A DNA stretch of 64,000 nucleotides from Pseudomonas frederiksbergensis (GCF_000802155.2 NZ_JQGJ02000001.1:186001-250000); one strand, 5' to 3'. Positions 1 to 13,210 are shown, numbered from the stretch's first letter. The notes: generated by a model from the letters alone, not told the origin. Program-made: numbers and translations.

Positions 1-115
1 CCAGGATGGCGATTGCCACCAGCCCGTTGGCAGCGACCTGGGCCAAGGCAACGGTGGCGGTACTTAACACGGCCAGCATTGTCCAGCAGACGATCAGGAT
101 ACGGGACGTCGACAC
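1..115 (-). CDS. nirP: NirP, small membrane protein (partial, runs off window)
   Basis: This is the N-terminal part of a small hydrophobic protein; about 38 codons are visible and the rest lies before base 1. It begins inside the nirQ-nirO transcription unit, just after the nirO stop. A GGAGG at 121-125 sits five bases before a GTG at 113-115, so I take that as the start; an in-frame ATG at 125-127 touches the nirO stop but has no ribosome site. The visible part is one membrane segment of Ile, Leu, Val and Ala. In P. aeruginosa the third gene of the nirQOP operon (NorF-like) has this position and character. The assignment rests on position and hydrophobicity, because the protein is short and cut. 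Its role is probably to help nitrite or NO reductase maturation or membrane docking. Confidence 0.6.
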   Translation of the reverse strand, partial: MSTSRILIVCWTMLAVLSTATVALAQVAANGLVAIAIL

Positions 116-127
116 GGGTACCTCCAT

Positions 128-695
128 TCAATCGAGGATGTAGACCACCGGAAACAACACCACCCAGACCAGATCCACCATGTGCCAATACAGCACGCCG
201 GATTCCAGCCCGCTGTGTTGCTGCGCACCGTAGCGCCGGCGGCGGCAACCCTCGGCCAACCACGCGAGGATGACCATGCCCAGCAGCACATGGAGGAAAT
301 GGAACGCGGTGAGGATCCAGTACAAGGTGAAGAAGGTGTTGTGCTCCATGCCGAGGCCGTTCGCCAGCAGGTGCGCATACTCGCTGAGTTTGATGCCCAC
401 GTAGCCACAGGCGAGCAGCAACGCGCCGCACAACATCAACGCGGCTCGTCGTGGCCGGTCTTGCCGGGCTTGCTCCAGGGCCAGGGCGGCGAACAGTCCG
501 GCGGTCAGCAGGCTGAGGGTCATCGCCAGGCCCGTGGAGCGGTCGAGCAATTGGCGGCCTTCGCTGAACATCTGCGGGTGCAGTGCCTGGGCGGCGGTGA
601 ACGCGAGGATCAGCAGCGCGAACACCGACAGCTCGGCGAGGATGAAGAACCACATCGCCAGATCCCCGGGCAACCGCCGGGCCACTTCAACGCGT

Positions 696-712
<17 letters not shown>
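128..712 (-). CDS. nirO: NirO, cytochrome c oxidase subunit III-like membrane protein
   Basis: This 194-residue integral membrane protein belongs to the heme-copper oxidase subunit III family (NorE/NirO type). Five hydrophobic segments are visible. The typical features are the early LAMWFFILAE segment, a KLSEYAHLL stretch, and a C-terminal WHMVDLVWVVLFP segment like that of oxidase subunit III. I chose the ATG at 712, which overlaps the nirQ stop by 17 bases; an in-frame ATG at 721 is possible. The overlap points to translational coupling with nirQ, and nirP follows directly. In denitrifiers such proteins accompany nitric oxide or nitrite reductases and are thought to help activity or proton handling without being catalytic. 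Transcription probably comes from the FNR-type box at 1581. Confidence 0.85.
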
Positions 713-3388
<2,676 letters not shown>

Positions 3389-3412
3389 GCCCCATCAATA
3401 AGAGGAAAAAAC

Positions 3413-3721
3413 ATGAAGCCTATTCTCATCGCGCTGGCCCTGACCGCCGCCTACAGCCTGCCGGCAATGGCGCAGGACGGCCCGACATTGTTCAAGAGCA
3501 AACCGTGCGCAGCCTGCCACTCCATCGACACCAAGGTAGTGGGCCCGGCGCTCAAGGAAGTCGCGGCGAAAAACGCAGGCGTCGCCGGGGCCGAGGCGCT
3601 ACTGGCCAAACACATCAAGGAAGGCACGCAGGGCAACTGGGGACCGATGCCGATGCCCGCCAACCCGGTGACGGAAGAAGAGGCCAAGATCCTCGCGGCT
3701 TGGGTCTTGACCCTTAAGTAA
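3413..3721 (+). CDS. nirM: NirM, cytochrome c551
   Basis: This 102-residue periplasmic monoheme cytochrome c donates electrons to NirS. A Sec signal peptide covers residues 1 to about 21 (cut near AMAQD). Mature cytochrome c551 follows, with the heme motif C32-A-A-C35-H36 and a Met ligand in the [10 protein letters not shown] loop, which matches the classic Pseudomonas c551 pattern. AGAGGAAAA sits upstream of the ATG. The gene lies 24 bases after nirS. A REP hairpin follows at 3733, before nirC. Such a hairpin could protect the nirSM part of the message and give higher levels of reductase and donor than of the heme d1 enzymes; that is inference. Confidence 0.96.
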   Translation: MKPILIALALTAAYSLPAMAQDGPTLFKSKPCAACHSIDTKVVGPALKEVAAKNAGVAGAEALLAKHIKEGTQGNWGPMPMPANPVTEEEAKILAAWVLTLK

Positions 3722-3732
3722 TTACATAACCC

Positions 3733-3759
3733 GTGGTGAGGGAGCTTGCCCCTCGCCAC
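3733..3759. repeat. REP-type hairpin between nirM and nirC
   Basis: GTGGTGAGGG and CCCTCGCCAC form a 10-base stem (one G-T pair) around a short CTTG-type centre. It is the same family as the hairpins at 10815, 30935 and 42292. It lies inside the nir operon, between the structural genes and the heme d1 biosynthesis genes. Confidence 0.8.
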
Positions 3760-3790
3760 GAAAGCAACATCATTCAACCCGGAGGACGTC

Positions 3791-4120
3791 ATGGAACGAC
3801 ACAGCTTCACCCCCTCGATCAGCGCCCTCCTCCTGCTTATCCCCGCCTGCGCGCTGGCCGCTCCCGACCCGCCGCGCCAGGCCCAACTCCAACATCTTCT
3901 GGACCAGGACTGTGGCGCCTGCCACGGCCTGCGAATGACCGGCGGCCTCGGTCCGCCGCTGACCCGCGAAGCGCTGACGGGCAAATCCCGCGACAGCCTC
4001 ATCGCCACCGTCACCCTGGGCCGCCCCGGCAGCGCGATGCCCGGTTGGGCGCCACTGCTCGGCCCCGACGATATTCGCTGGTTGGTGGACCGGCTTCTTC
4101 AAGGAAAACCCGCATCATGA
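3791..4120 (+). CDS. nirC: NirC, periplasmic c-type cytochrome
   Basis: This 109-residue cytochrome c has a Sec signal peptide (residues 1 to about 22, ending ALAAP) and the heme motif C41-G-A-C44-H45. A Met in the GSAMPGWAP loop is a probable sixth ligand. The start at 3791 is fixed by GGAGG at 3781-3785; the frame is open upstream to 3746, through the REP hairpin. NirC can donate electrons to NirS and is implicated in the last step of heme d1 formation with NirF and NirN. Its stop overlaps the nirF start (ATGA). Confidence 0.94.
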   Translation: MERHSFTPSISALLLLIPACALAAPDPPRQAQLQHLLDQDCGACHGLRMTGGLGPPLTREALTGKSRDSLIATVTLGRPGSAMPGWAPLLGPDDIRWLVDRLLQGKPAS

Positions 4121-5295
4121 TCCGTACCCTCCTTTGCGTGGCCAGCGCTGCAATCCTGCTCGCCGGTTGCGCCCAGCCCACGCTGCGCGGCACGGGCGAC
4201 CTGGGCGTGGTGATAGAGCGCGCCAGCGGCAGCCTGCAGATCATCGAAAGCGACAACCGCAGCCTGCTCGCCCGCGTCGAAGGCTTGGGCGACTTGTCCC
4301 ATGCCTCGGTGGTGTTCTCCCGGGACCAGCGCTACGCCTACGTGTTTGGCCGCGATGGCGGGCTGAGCAAGGTCGATTTGCTGACCGCTCGCATCGACCG
4401 CCGCATCCTCCAGGGCGGCAACAGTATCGGTGGCGCGATCAGCCAGGATGGCAAGCTGATCGCCGTGTCCAACTACGAACCCGGCGGCGTGAAAGTATTC
4501 GATGCCCGGACCCTGGACCCGATCGCCGACATCCCGGCCACACCGCTGCCGGACACCGGTAGACGCTCCCGGGTGGTGGGCCTGGTGGATGCGCCCGGCC
4601 AGCGTTTTGTGTTCAGCCTGTTCGACACCGACGAGATCTGGACCGCCGACTTCAGCGAAGGCACCACACCGCGCATCGAGCGTTTCACCGGCATCGGCAA
4701 GCAACCCTACGACGCGCTGATCACCCCGGACGGGCGCTACTACATGGCCGGGCTGTTCGGCGAAGACGGCATGGCACAACTCGATCTCTGGCATCCGGAG
4801 CACGGGGTCAAGCGCGTGCTGGGCCATTACGGACGCGGCGAGGCCCGGCTGCCGGTCTACAAGATGCCCCATCTGGAAGGCTGGGCCTTGGCTGGGCAGC
4901 AAGCCTTCGTGCCCGCCGTCGGTCACCACCAAGTGCTGGTGATGGACGCGACGAATTGGCAGCAGGTCGACGCCATTGCCGTGGCCGGGCAGCCGGTGTT
5001 CGTCACCGCACGGCCGGATGGACGCCAGCTCTGGGTCAACTTCGCCTATCCGGACAACGACCACGTCCAGGTCATCGACACCCAGACCCATGCCATCGTT
5101 GCCGATCTGCGTCCCGGGCCGGCGGTGCTGCACATGGAGTTCACCGCCCGCGGCGACCAATTGTGGCTGTCCGCCCGGGATGGCGGTGAAGTGCAAGTCT
5201 GGGATCCCTATCGACTGGAACGGATCGGCACGCTGCCGTCACTGAGCCCCAGCGGCATTTTCTTCAGCAGCCGCGCGCACAAGCCAGGGTATTGA
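4117..5295 (+). CDS. nirF: NirF, heme d1 biosynthesis lipoprotein
   Basis: This 392-residue protein resembles the d1 propeller of NirS but lacks a heme c domain. It acts late in heme d1 synthesis in the periplasm; published work places it around dihydro-heme d1 or its precursor. The N-terminus is a lipoprotein signal with lipobox LLAGC (Cys18), so it is expected to be anchored in a membrane facing the periplasm. Repeated beta-propeller blades such as [11 protein letters not shown] and [11 protein letters not shown] run through the protein. The ATG overlaps the nirC stop by four bases, and nirD follows two bases after the stop. NirF is specific to denitrifiers that use cd1. Confidence 0.95.
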   Translation: MIRTLLCVASAAILLAGCAQPTLRGTGDLGVVIERASGSLQIIESDNRSLLARVEGLGDLSHASVVFSRDQRYAYVFGRDGGLSKVDLLTARIDRRILQGGNSIGGAISQDGKLIAVSNYEPGGVKVFDARTLDPIADIPATPLPDTGRRSRVVGLVDAPGQRFVFSLFDTDEIWTADFSEGTTPRIERFTGIGKQPYDALITPDGRYYMAGLFGEDGMAQLDLWHPEHGVKRVLGHYGRGEARLPVYKMPHLEGWALAGQQAFVPAVGHHQVLVMDATNWQQVDAIAVAGQPVFVTARPDGRQLWVNFAYPDNDHVQVIDTQTHAIVADLRPGPAVLHMEFTARGDQLWLSARDGGEVQVWDPYRLERIGTLPSLSPSGIFFSSRAHKPGY

Positions 5296-5297
5296 CC

Positions 5298-5756
5298 ATG
5301 ACACCGAGCCCACTCGCCCGTCGCCTGATCGACCGCTTCCAACACGGCATGCCGCTGTGTGCCGAACCCTACAAGGCCATGGCCGAAACCCTCGGTTGCA
5401 GCGAGACCCAGGTCATCGACTGTCTTCAACACCTGCAACTGGCGGGGACGTTGTCGAGGGTCGGTCCGGTGTTCGAACACAGCCGGGCCGGCGCCAGCAC
5501 CCTAGCCGCCCTCGCGGTGCCGCCGGAGCGCTTGCATCAAGTGGCCGGGCGCGTCAGCCAGTACCCGGAAGTCAATCACAACTACGAACGGGAGCATCGC
5601 TACAACCTCTGGTTCGTGCTGACCGGTCCCGACCGCGCCCACCTGGACAACATCCTCCAGGAACTGGAGCAGGACACCGGCCTCACGCCCCTGGACCTGC
5701 CCATGCTCACCGCCTACCGCATCGACCTGGGCTTTGCCCTGGAGGCCACCCCATGA
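5298..5756 (+). CDS. nirD: NirD, siroheme decarboxylase subunit
   Basis: This 152-residue Lrp/AsnC-like protein is one of four paralogues (NirD, L, G, H) that together decarboxylate siroheme to didecarboxysiroheme, the first committed step of heme d1 synthesis. The N-terminal helix-turn-helix-like part ([15 protein letters not shown]) is followed by an AsnC-type ligand domain. The family signature [19 protein letters not shown] is present; its His and Arg residues are implicated in substrate binding. I place the start at ATG 5298; a TTG at 5292 in the same frame overlaps the nirF stop. The end overlaps nirL by four bases. NirD and NirG share the NYxREHxxNxWFVL form, while NirL and NirH share the CYxRPRRxxxWxYNLFxM form. 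Confidence 0.93.
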   Translation: MTPSPLARRLIDRFQHGMPLCAEPYKAMAETLGCSETQVIDCLQHLQLAGTLSRVGPVFEHSRAGASTLAALAVPPERLHQVAGRVSQYPEVNHNYEREHRYNLWFVLTGPDRAHLDNILQELEQDTGLTPLDLPMLTAYRIDLGFALEATP

Positions 5757-6265
5757 ACACCGCCCTGAGCGAGCCACAATCCCTGGCGCTGCGCCGTTCG
5801 CTGGAAACCGGTTTGCCGCTGACTCCGCGTCCCTTCCAGGCCTTGGCCGAACAGATCGAGGCCAGCGAGTCGCAGGTGCTCGAGCAAGTACGGCTATGGC
5901 ACGAGCAAGGCCTGTTCCGCCGCGTTGGCCTGGTGGTCAATCACCGCGCCTTGGGATTTTCCGCCAATGCCATGTTGGTGCTGGACGTGCCGGATGCGTT
6001 GATCGATGAAGTCGGGCGACGCCTCGGCCAGGCACCGGGCATCAGCCTCTGCTACCAGCGCCCACGACGGCTGCCCCAGTGGCAATACAACCTGTTCTGC
6101 ATGATTCACGGACGCCAGCGCGATCGCGTCGAGGCCCAGGTCCAGGCGTTGCTCCAGGAACATCTGCTGGATGACCTGCCCCATCAATTGTTGTTCAGCA
6201 CGCACTTGTTCAAGCAATGCGGCGGACGTTTCGCCGCACCGGCCGGAGCCTCGATCGATGGATGA
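5753..6265 (+). CDS. nirL: NirL, siroheme decarboxylase subunit
   Basis: This 170-residue AsnC-like subunit of the siroheme decarboxylase has the complementary signature [18 protein letters not shown] near residue 100. The ATG at 5753 overlaps the nirD stop (ATGA), and its own end overlaps nirG by eight bases. Such overlaps are in line with fixed production of the four subunits. The N-terminal [17 protein letters not shown] segment keeps helix-turn-helix character, but the protein is an enzyme subunit and not expected to bind DNA. The name follows gene order after nirD. Confidence 0.92.
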   Translation: MNTALSEPQSLALRRSLETGLPLTPRPFQALAEQIEASESQVLEQVRLWHEQGLFRRVGLVVNHRALGFSANAMLVLDVPDALIDEVGRRLGQAPGISLCYQRPRRLPQWQYNLFCMIHGRQRDRVEAQVQALLQEHLLDDLPHQLLFSTHLFKQCGGRFAAPAGASIDG

Positions 6266-6701
6266 CCTCGACCGCCGCCTGATCAACCGGCTGCAACTGG
6301 GCTTGCCCCTGGTGCGCCATCCCTGGGAGCACCTGGCCCGCGAGCTGGACAGCAACAGCGCCGAGCTGCTCGACCGTCTGCATGAGTTGCTCAACGAAGG
6401 CGTGCTGACTCGTTTCGGCCCGATGTTCGACATCGATCGCCTCGGCGGCGCGTTCACCCTCGCCGCCCTGGCCGTGCCCGAAGCGCGTTTCGAGACCATC
6501 GCCGAGCTGCTCGCCGACCTGCCCGAAGTGGCCCACAACTACCGTCGCGAGCACGCCTGGAACATGTGGTTCGTGCTTGCCTGCCCCAGCGAACAGGTGA
6601 TCGCCGACACCCTGCTGCGCATCGAACGGCTGACCGGCCTGGTGCCGCTGAACCTGCCCAAGGAGGAAACCTACCATGTCGGTTTGTATTTCCCGGTTTG
6701 A
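6258..6701 (+). CDS. nirG: NirG, siroheme decarboxylase subunit
   Basis: This 147-residue paralogue of NirD has the signature [19 protein letters not shown] near residue 94. The start is the ATG at 6258, eight bases inside nirL; the length equals the 147 residues usual for P. aeruginosa NirG. The 3' end overlaps nirH by 26 bases. NirG probably pairs with NirH, as NirD pairs with NirL, in decarboxylating the siroheme side chains at C12 and C18. The order D-L-G-H is the canonical one. Confidence 0.92.
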   Translation: MDDLDRRLINRLQLGLPLVRHPWEHLARELDSNSAELLDRLHELLNEGVLTRFGPMFDIDRLGGAFTLAALAVPEARFETIAELLADLPEVAHNYRREHAWNMWFVLACPSEQVIADTLLRIERLTGLVPLNLPKEETYHVGLYFPV

Positions 6702-7197
6702 CTCATTGCAACAGGAAGAAACTCCGCTGGCCCTGCGCCTGGTCGAACTGACCCAGGCCGGCCTGCCCTTGCTCGAAGATCCCTGGAGCTGGCTCGCCGA
6801 ACAACTGGGCTTGAGTGTCGAGTCCACCCTCGACCTGCTCAAGCGCCTGCAGGCCGAAGGCGCAATCCGTCGCATCGCCGCCGTACCCAACCATTATCGC
6901 CTGGGCTATCGCCACAACGGCATGACCGTCTGGGATGTCGCCGACACCGACATGCCGCGCCTCGGCGCGCTGTTGGGCGCGCAGCCCTTCGTCAGCCATT
7001 GCTACCGCCGCCCGCGCCGCCCCGGCTGGCGCTACAACCTGTTCGCCATGGTCCACGGGCGCAGTCGCGAAGAAATCGACAGCTACCGCGACCACCTGCG
7101 TTACCTGCTGGGGGATGCCTGCGCCGCCGACGACATGCTGGTGAGCAGCCGGATCCTGAAGAAAACCGGCTTGCGCCTGACAGCGGCCGCGCGCTGA
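6676..7197 (+). CDS. nirH: NirH, siroheme decarboxylase subunit
   Basis: This 173-residue paralogue of NirL has the signature CYRRPRRPGWRYNLFAM near residue 111. The ATG at 6676 follows AAGGAGGAAA (6659-6668) with good spacing, which supports a start inside nirG. The last of the four decarboxylase subunits, it is separated by 27 bases, including an AAGGAGC ribosome site, from nirJ. The protein is cytoplasmic. Confidence 0.92.
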   Translation: MSVCISRFDSLQQEETPLALRLVELTQAGLPLLEDPWSWLAEQLGLSVESTLDLLKRLQAEGAIRRIAAVPNHYRLGYRHNGMTVWDVADTDMPRLGALLGAQPFVSHCYRRPRRPGWRYNLFAMVHGRSREEIDSYRDHLRYLLGDACAADDMLVSSRILKKTGLRLTAAAR

Positions 7198-7224
7198 ACC
7201 TGCACATCGACCGAAGGAGCGCTT

Positions 7225-8403
7225 ATGTTGAGGATCAGCCATTACCTGCGCGCCCTGGCCGGGCAATGCCCCGCCCCTCGCGTCGCACCCCCGGGCAGCC
7301 TGCGCGCACCGGTGGTGATCTGGAACCTGCTCAGGCGCTGCAACCTGACCTGCAAGCATTGCTACGCAACCTCCGCCGACAGCGTGTTTCACGATGAGCT
7401 GAACACGGCCGAAGCCCTGCAAGTGATCGACGACCTGCACGACGCCGGGGTGCGGGTGTTGATCCTGTCCGGCGGCGAACCGTTGCTGCGCGAGGACCTG
7501 TTCCAGCTCAGCGCCTATGCCCGTGCCAGAGGTTTCTTCGTCGCCCTGTCCACCAACGGCACGCTGATCGATGCCGCCAATATCGAGCAGATCGCGGCGG
7601 CGAATTTTGATTACGTGGGCATCAGCATCGATGGCCTGGAAGCGACCCACGATGAATTCCGGCAGCTCAAGGGCAGCTTCGCCAGCTCAATGGCGGCGAT
7701 CCGGCTCTGCCGCGAACGTGGGATCCGGGTCGGATTGCGCACGACCCTGACCCAGCAGAACCATCTGCAACTGCCCAGGCTGCTGGAGCTGATGGACGAA
7801 TACGATGTGCAGAAATTCTACCTGTCGCATCTCAACTACAGCGGTCGCGGCAAGCGCAGCCGCAAGCTCGATGCCCATCAGCAGATGAGCCGCGAGGCCA
7901 TGGATATGATTTTCCAGCGTGCCTGGGCGGACATCGAACACGGCCGCGACAGCGATTTCGTCAGCGGCAACAACGATGCCGATGCGATCCTGCTGCTGCA
8001 CTGGGTCGCCCGGTGCCTGCCCCAACACTCCACCGCGCTGGAGCAGATGCTGCGGGCCTGGGGCGGCAATGCCTCGGGCAGCGGCATCGCCAACATCGAC
8101 AACACCGGCGAGGTGCATCCCGACACGTATTGGTGGCAGCACTCGGTGGGCAATGTCCGCCGGACGCCGTTCAAGTCCCTTTGGCTGGACCGCCCCGAGC
8201 CCCTTCTCCTGAAGCTGCGCGAGCACCCTCGCGCCGTCGGTGGACGCTGCGGCCAATGTCGCTGGCTGGGGATCTGCAACGGCAACACCCGCACCCGCGC
8301 CTGGGCCGACGGCGATTTGTGGGGCCAAGACCCCGGTTGCCACCTGAGCGATGAAGAAATCGGCGTGCACGCGATTCCCAGCGTTGCACTGCAACCGATA
8401 TAG
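7225..8403 (+). CDS. nirJ: NirJ, radical SAM heme d1 biosynthesis enzyme
   Basis: This 392-residue radical SAM protein removes the propionate side chains from didecarboxysiroheme and so prepares the oxo groups of heme d1. The N-terminal radical SAM cluster motif is C39-x3-C43-x2-C46 (CNLTCKHC), followed by the SAM-binding LSGGEPLL motif. A SPASM-like C-terminal Cys set is visible ([10 protein letters not shown] and a later Cys in DPGC) and would bind a second Fe-S cluster. The length agrees with P. aeruginosa NirJ (387). AAGGAGCGCTT precedes the ATG. The protein works in the cytoplasm under anaerobic conditions. Confidence 0.95.
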   Translation: MLRISHYLRALAGQCPAPRVAPPGSLRAPVVIWNLLRRCNLTCKHCYATSADSVFHDELNTAEALQVIDDLHDAGVRVLILSGGEPLLREDLFQLSAYARARGFFVALSTNGTLIDAANIEQIAAANFDYVGISIDGLEATHDEFRQLKGSFASSMAAIRLCRERGIRVGLRTTLTQQNHLQLPRLLELMDEYDVQKFYLSHLNYSGRGKRSRKLDAHQQMSREAMDMIFQRAWADIEHGRDSDFVSGNNDADAILLLHWVARCLPQHSTALEQMLRAWGGNASGSGIANIDNTGEVHPDTYWWQHSVGNVRRTPFKSLWLDRPEPLLLKLREHPRAVGGRCGQCRWLGICNGNTRTRAWADGDLWGQDPGCHLSDEEIGVHAIPSVALQPI

Positions 8404-8446
8404 CCCGAAGCCGACGGCGAACCTGATGACGAACCAAGGAAGTCCC

Positions 8447-9289
8447 ATGCCTGCCCCCATCGTTTTGCCCGCTGCCCTGCAATCGTCCTTCGTACCAGGG
8501 GAAGTCGCCCTGGTCGGCGCCGGCCCCGGTGACCCGGGCCTGCTGACGTTGCGGGCGTGGAGCCTGCTGATGCAAGCCGACGCGGTGGTCTACGACCGCT
8601 TGATCAGCCCGCAACTGCTCAGCCTGATCCCACTGACTTGCGCCCGGCATTATGTCGGCAAGGCCGCCGGTTGCCACAGCCTGCCCCAGCCGCAGATCAA
8701 CCAACTGTTGGCCGATCTGGCGGACCAGGGCCAGCGGGTCGTCCGGCTCAAGGGCGGCGACCCGTTCATCTTCGGCCGTGGCGCTGAAGAGCTGCAATAC
8801 CTGCTGTCTCGTGGCATCGATTGCCAAGTGGTGCCCGGCATCACCGCCGCGGCAGGTTGTACCGCCTATGCCGGCATCCCGCTGACCCATCGCGACCTGG
8901 TCAACTCCTGCCGATTCATCACCGGTCATTTGCAGCGCGACGGTGAGCTGGACTTGCCGTGGCAAAGCCTGGCCGATGACAGCCAGACGCTGGTCTTCTA
9001 CATGGGCTTGTCGAACCTGCGCACCATTGCCGAGCGCTTGATGGAGGCTGGACTCGCAGCCGACACGCCGGCAGCGTTGATCAGCAACGGCACGCGCCCT
9101 GACCAACAGGTGCTGCGCGGCACACTTGGGCAGTTGCCGGAAATGGCCCAGGCCTGCGCCGACGGGCTGCCCACCCTGACCGTGATCGGCAAGGTCGTCG
9201 GCCTGTTTGCCCAGCAGCCGGTGCAGCATCCGGCACGGATTCATCCGATGCCACAGGCCCAACCCTATGCCTCGAAGGTGGCGTCATGA
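8447..9289 (+). CDS. nirE: NirE, uroporphyrinogen-III C-methyltransferase
   Basis: This 280-residue SAM-dependent methyltransferase turns uroporphyrinogen III into precorrin-2, the entry point from tetrapyrrole synthesis to siroheme and heme d1. The SUMT hallmarks are [13 protein letters not shown] near residue 24, a VVYDRLISP loop, and the [13 protein letters not shown] motif that binds SAM and substrate. The start is ATG 8447, preceded by AAGGAAG; an in-frame ATG at 8426 would add seven residues. The end overlaps nirN (ATGA). Unlike CysG there is no dehydrogenase/chelatase domain, so precorrin-2 oxidation and iron insertion must come from elsewhere in the genome. Confidence 0.95.
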   Translation: MPAPIVLPAALQSSFVPGEVALVGAGPGDPGLLTLRAWSLLMQADAVVYDRLISPQLLSLIPLTCARHYVGKAAGCHSLPQPQINQLLADLADQGQRVVRLKGGDPFIFGRGAEELQYLLSRGIDCQVVPGITAAAGCTAYAGIPLTHRDLVNSCRFITGHLQRDGELDLPWQSLADDSQTLVFYMGLSNLRTIAERLMEAGLAADTPAALISNGTRPDQQVLRGTLGQLPEMAQACADGLPTLTVIGKVVGLFAQQPVQHPARIHPMPQAQPYASKVAS

Positions 9290-10782
9290 AGGGCTGGTGG
9301 TTCACGCCGATGCTGTGGATAGGCGCGGCCAACGGTGCCGATGTCAGCGGGCCGGACCTGGACCTGGCCGAGCGCAACTATCAGCAGCACTGCGAGCAAT
9401 GCCACGGCGTCAATCGCATCGGCGGCGCCGGCCCGGCGCTATTGCCCCAGAGCCTGAGCCGGATCAAGCCCGCTGAAATCCGCCAGGTCATCGAAAACGG
9501 CCGCCCCGCCAGCCAAATGGCGGCGTTCGGCACCGTACTGGATGCCGCGCAGATCGATGGCCTGACCCATTATCTCCAGCGCCCGCCCGCCGTCGAGCCG
9601 ACCTGGAACGAAGACGACACCCGTCGCAGTCATCGCCTGTTGGCGAATCTTGCCACGCTGCCGGACAAACCCCAGCACAACGCCGACCCGCTGAACCTGT
9701 TCGTGGTGGTGGAGGCCGGCGACCATCACGTCGATATCGTCGACGGCGATCGCTTCGAGGTGCTGGCGCGCTTCGCCTCGCACTTTGCCGTGCACGGCGG
9801 GCCGAAATTCTCGCCGGACGGCCGTTTCGTCTACTTCGCCTCACGGGACGGTTGGATCAGCCTGTACGACCTGCACAACCTCAAGCTCATCGCCGAGGTC
9901 CGCGCCGGGCTCAATACCCGTAATCTGGCAGTGAGCAAGGACGGCCGCTGGGTGCTGGTGGGCAACACCTTGCCGGGCAACCTGGTGGTGCTCGACGCCC
10001 GTGACCTGTCGCTGGTCAAGACCGTTGCAACGGTCGGGCTGGATGGCCAGGCATCGCGGGTCAGCGCGGTCTATACGGCGCCACCGCGGGACAGCTTCAT
10101 CGTTGCGTTGAAAGATGTGAAAGAGGTTTGGGAATTATCCACCAGGCCGAACCCGGACTTTGTGCCCAGGCGCATCGAGGCCGAGGATTACCTGGATGAC
10201 TTCTCCTTCTCTCCGGATTATCGGCAACTGCTCGCCACCTCGCGCAAGGCCCAGGGAGGGCAAGTGATCGACCTCGACACCGGACGGATCGTCACGGATA
10301 TCGCGCTGCCGGGCATGCCGCATCTGGGCTCGGGCACCTATTGGAAACGTGACGGACATTGGGTATTCGCCACGCCCAACATCAGCAAGGGGCTGATTTC
10401 AGTGATCGACTTCGACACCTGGAAGGTCATCAAGCAGATCCCCACCCTCGGGCCGGGCTTCTTCCTGCGCAGCCATGCCAACTCCCGCTATGCCTGGACC
10501 GACGTGTTCTTCGGCCCGGACAACGATGCCATCCACCTCATCGACAAGCAGACTCTGGAAATTGCCCACACGCTGCGCCCGATGCCCGGCAAAACCGCCG
10601 CCCACGTCGAATTCACCCGCGACGGCCGCTACCTGCTGCTGAGCATCTGGGACACCGACGGCGCGCTGATCGTCTATGACAGCAGCACCCTGAAGGAGAT
10701 CAAGCGCCTACCGATGAACAAGCCGTCGGGCAAATACAACGTGGGCAACAAGATCGAATTTGCCGAGGGCACCTCACACTGA
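9286..10782 (+). CDS. nirN: NirN, cytochrome c / dihydro-heme d1 dehydrogenase
   Basis: This 498-residue periplasmic paralogue of NirS has an N-terminal signal peptide (about residues 1-18), a heme c motif C36-E-Q-C39-H40, and a C-terminal d1-binding propeller. NirN oxidises dihydro-heme d1 to heme d1 and helps deliver it to NirS. The start overlaps the nirE stop (ATGA). The final CxxCH-type protein of the operon ends at 10782, and a REP half-element follows. The gene completes a full nirSMCFDLGHJEN set with no damaged member. Confidence 0.94.
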   Translation: MKGWWFTPMLWIGAANGADVSGPDLDLAERNYQQHCEQCHGVNRIGGAGPALLPQSLSRIKPAEIRQVIENGRPASQMAAFGTVLDAAQIDGLTHYLQRPPAVEPTWNEDDTRRSHRLLANLATLPDKPQHNADPLNLFVVVEAGDHHVDIVDGDRFEVLARFASHFAVHGGPKFSPDGRFVYFASRDGWISLYDLHNLKLIAEVRAGLNTRNLAVSKDGRWVLVGNTLPGNLVVLDARDLSLVKTVATVGLDGQASRVSAVYTAPPRDSFIVALKDVKEVWELSTRPNPDFVPRRIEAEDYLDDFSFSPDYRQLLATSRKAQGGQVIDLDTGRIVTDIALPGMPHLGSGTYWKRDGHWVFATPNISKGLISVIDFDTWKVIKQIPTLGPGFFLRSHANSRYAWTDVFFGPDNDAIHLIDKQTLEIAHTLRPMPGKTAAHVEFTRDGRYLLLSIWDTDGALIVYDSSTLKEIKRLPMNKPSGKYNVGNKIEFAEGTSH

Positions 10783-10814
10783 CATCGCAGTTCCGAGGGG
10801 CTGCTGCGCAACCC

Positions 10815-10838
10815 AGCGGGAGCAAGCTCCCTCGCCAC
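10815..10838. repeat. REP-type element after nirN
   Basis: AGCGGGAGCAAGCTCCCTCGCCAC has an inner perfect hairpin GGGAGC/GCTCCC at 10818-10831. It is a single half-unit of the doublet seen at 42292, lying between the convergent nirN and nosL genes. Confidence 0.75.
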
Positions 10839-10909
10839 AAGGGCGGCGTCGATAATCCATTTTTCCGGCCACCCTATCCCCATGGTGTTGCTTCTTCACC
10901 CGAAAGCGG

Positions 10910-11437
10910 TCAGTGGCTCATCGATGACATCGCGCCAGCCTGCCCGAGCAGCTTCTGGTCGATGTCCTCCAGGCGCAGGACCTTGCCGCCGGCTTCGTGG
11001 GCGAGTTTTTGTGCCGCCTCGAGGTCGGAGAACGAAGCCAGGACCACGCCCATGGCGCCCTTGAGTCGGGAGCCGATCACGAAGTAGGCGGTGCGCGCGT
11101 CGATCAGGTGAGCGTCGTCCGGTGCGTCCCAGTGGCTGTGGCCCATGTCGTGGACGTACAGCTTCACGTCGGCGCGATGATTCTCCGGTTGCAGCCACCA
11201 GCCGAGCATTTCCGCCGGTGAGCAAAACTTCTTCGTCCCGCCGGCACCGACCGCCGCGCCCTTGGGCCCGGGAAAATCGCTGATGACCATGCCACACACA
11301 TGGCATTCATCCCCGGGATGAAAAGCCAACCCCGCCTGGGCTGCCGGCGGCGACTGGACCTTGTCGCAGGCCACCAGCGCCAGGCACATCAAAACCCCGG
11401 CCAGGACACGGCTCGCCTTGAAATAAACCCTGTTCAT
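10910..11437 (-). CDS. nosL: NosL, copper(I)-binding lipoprotein for N2O reductase assembly
   Basis: This 175-residue outer-membrane-type lipoprotein has a signal peptide with lipobox LVAC. The metal motif CHVCGM is in the N-terminal third, and a His-rich C-terminus follows. NosL delivers Cu(I) to apo-NosZ with the NosDFY transporter. The start at 11437 has GAGGAA seven bases upstream; the frame is open further upstream. It is the last gene of nosRZDFYL, 28 bases after nosY. Confidence 0.93.
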   Translation of the reverse strand: MNRVYFKASRVLAGVLMCLALVACDKVQSPPAAQAGLAFHPGDECHVCGMVISDFPGPKGAAVGAGGTKKFCSPAEMLGWWLQPENHRADVKLYVHDMGHSHWDAPDDAHLIDARTAYFVIGSRLKGAMGVVLASFSDLEAAQKLAHEAGGKVLRLEDIDQKLLGQAGAMSSMSH

Positions 11438-11465
11438 CACATGCTTCCTCATCAAGATCAGACAT

Positions 11466-12296
11466 TCATGGACGTCGACGATTGAACAACCGATAGGCCA
11501 GCCACAACGGCACCACCAACCACAACCCCAGGCACAGCCAGAGCAGCGACCCGGCAACCGGCAAATCGCTACCCAGCGTCAGCACGCCTGCGCCGTTGGA
11601 CGCGGCGTCAAACCCGGACACATTGATCAGGCGATACACATCGGTGGGATTCAACAGCAACAGCCAAGGCAACAAGTCCGGACTGAACCGGCCCTCGCTC
11701 ATTACCAGCAACGCCAGGAGCGCCAGGTCGAACACCAGCACGAAGAAAAACCACACCCCCAGCGCCAACCCCGCCGCGGTGGATTTTTCCGCCGACAGGC
11801 AACTCAGCACATAGGCCAATCCGAGGAACACCCAACCCAGCAGCGTGCTGGACAGCATGAAACGGCCGAAGGCCCAGAGCAGCAGGCTCAGCTCCACGTC
11901 ATCGACCAGCACCGCGATGGCCAACATCGCGCAGCCGAAGCCAATCAGGGTCGCCAGTGCCAGGATCAGACCGTGGCCGACAAACTTGCCCAACAACAGC
12001 TGCCCACGCCCCAACGGGTAGGTCAGCAACAGCAACAACGTGCCGCTTTCGTCCTCGCCAACGATCGCGTCGTAGGCCAGCAGCAAGGCAATCAACGGCA
12101 TCAGGAATGTCGCCAGGCTGGCCAGGCTCGCCACCGTCGCCGGCACCGAGGTGAAGCCCAATTGACCGGACGCCGCCGCGCCGAGCCAGGCGATGCCGAT
12201 CGCCAGCACCGCGAACAACAAGCTGATCGCCAGCAGCCAGCGGTTGCGAAGGCCGTCGCTGAGTTCCTTGCGGGCCATGTTCCAGATCGGGTTCAT
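11466..12296 (-). CDS. nosY: NosY, permease of the NosDFY ABC complex
   Basis: This 276-residue polytopic membrane protein has about six hydrophobic segments and an N-terminal [17 protein letters not shown] amphipathic helix typical of ABC-2 permeases. Together with NosF (ATPase) and NosD (periplasmic) it powers CuZ centre assembly in nitrous oxide reductase. The ATG at 12296 overlaps the nosF stop (ATGA). An open frame continues upstream to 12662, but it lies inside nosF and is not coding. Confidence 0.94.
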   Translation of the reverse strand: MNPIWNMARKELSDGLRNRWLLAISLLFAVLAIGIAWLGAAASGQLGFTSVPATVASLASLATFLMPLIALLLAYDAIVGEDESGTLLLLLTYPLGRGQLLLGKFVGHGLILALATLIGFGCAMLAIAVLVDDVELSLLLWAFGRFMLSSTLLGWVFLGLAYVLSCLSAEKSTAAGLALGVWFFFVLVFDLALLALLVMSEGRFSPDLLPWLLLLNPTDVYRLINVSGFDAASNGAGVLTLGSDLPVAGSLLWLCLGLWLVVPLWLAYRLFNRRRP

Positions 12297-13210
12297 TGGC
12301 CGGCCTCCTCGGTCGCAGCGCGGTTCATGTAGTGGCGATACAGATCTTCCAGCGAGGGTGGCTTGATTTCCACATCCGTCGGGTCGTCCTGGGCCAGCAA
12401 CTGGCGCAGCAACAGCAACTTGCTGCCGTCCGGCGCAGACACCTGCACCCCTTCGGCGCCCCAGCCCTGGGTGACGTGCCCTTCGCTGCGCCAGTGCTGG
12501 CGCAGCCAGTCGGCGCGGGAAAGGCCCGACGCGCGGATCAGCGTCGGCAGTCCCGCGTCCTCGCGCAAACGCGCCAGGCTGCCCAGGGCCAACAGCCGCC
12601 CCCTGGTGAGAATCGCGGCGCGGTTGATGTGCGCCTCCACACCCGGCAAGACGTGTGAGCAAAGAATGATGCTGGTGCCCTGCCAGCGCAGGCGATCAAG
12701 CAATTGATAGAGGTCCTGTGTGGCAATGGGATCCAGGCCCACGGTCGGTTCGTCCAACAGCAACAGGCGCGGCTGGCCGAGCAAGGCCTGGGCCAGGCCG
12801 AGGCGCTGGCGCATGCCCTTGGAGTAGGTGCGCACCCGACGTTTCGCCGCGCCCGCCAGCCCCACCTCCTCCAGCAAGCGCTCGACCTGCGTAGGTGCCG
12901 CGCCTTTGAGCCGGGCGAAATGCTGCAACGTTTCCAGCCCGCTCAACTGCGGATAGAACATGACGTTCTCCGGCAGGTAACCAAGCATTCGCCGCACATT
13001 CGGGTCGCTGGGCTCACGGCCGAAGACCCGCACCTCTCCCGAGCTGGGCTGCAGCAGCCCAAGAATCAATTTCATGGTGGTGGTCTTGCCCGCGCCGTTG
13101 TGGCCGAACAGGCCGAGCACTTCGCCCTGGGCCAGGGTCAGGTCAAGCCCGTGCAGCACGGCGACGTCGCCATAACGCTGGCTGACGCCTTCGATTTCGA
13201 CGACGTTCAA
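12293..13210 (-). CDS. nosF: NosF, ABC ATPase for CuZ assembly
   Basis: This 305-residue cytoplasmic ABC ATPase has Walker [10 protein letters not shown] near residue 37, signature [13 protein letters not shown] and Walker [14 protein letters not shown]. It binds NosY and drives conformational changes passed on to NosD. The start overlaps the nosD stop by four bases, and the end overlaps nosY by four. The C-terminal 80 residues are an extra regulatory region that is common in NosF. Confidence 0.95.
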   Translation of the reverse strand: MNVVEIEGVSQRYGDVAVLHGLDLTLAQGEVLGLFGHNGAGKTTTMKLILGLLQPSSGEVRVFGREPSDPNVRRMLGYLPENVMFYPQLSGLETLQHFARLKGAAPTQVERLLEEVGLAGAAKRRVRTYSKGMRQRLGLAQALLGQPRLLLLDEPTVGLDPIATQDLYQLLDRLRWQGTSIILCSHVLPGVEAHINRAAILTRGRLLALGSLARLREDAGLPTLIRASGLSRADWLRQHWRSEGHVTQGWGAEGVQVSAPDGSKLLLLRQLLAQDDPTDVEIKPPSLEDLYRHYMNRAATEEAGQ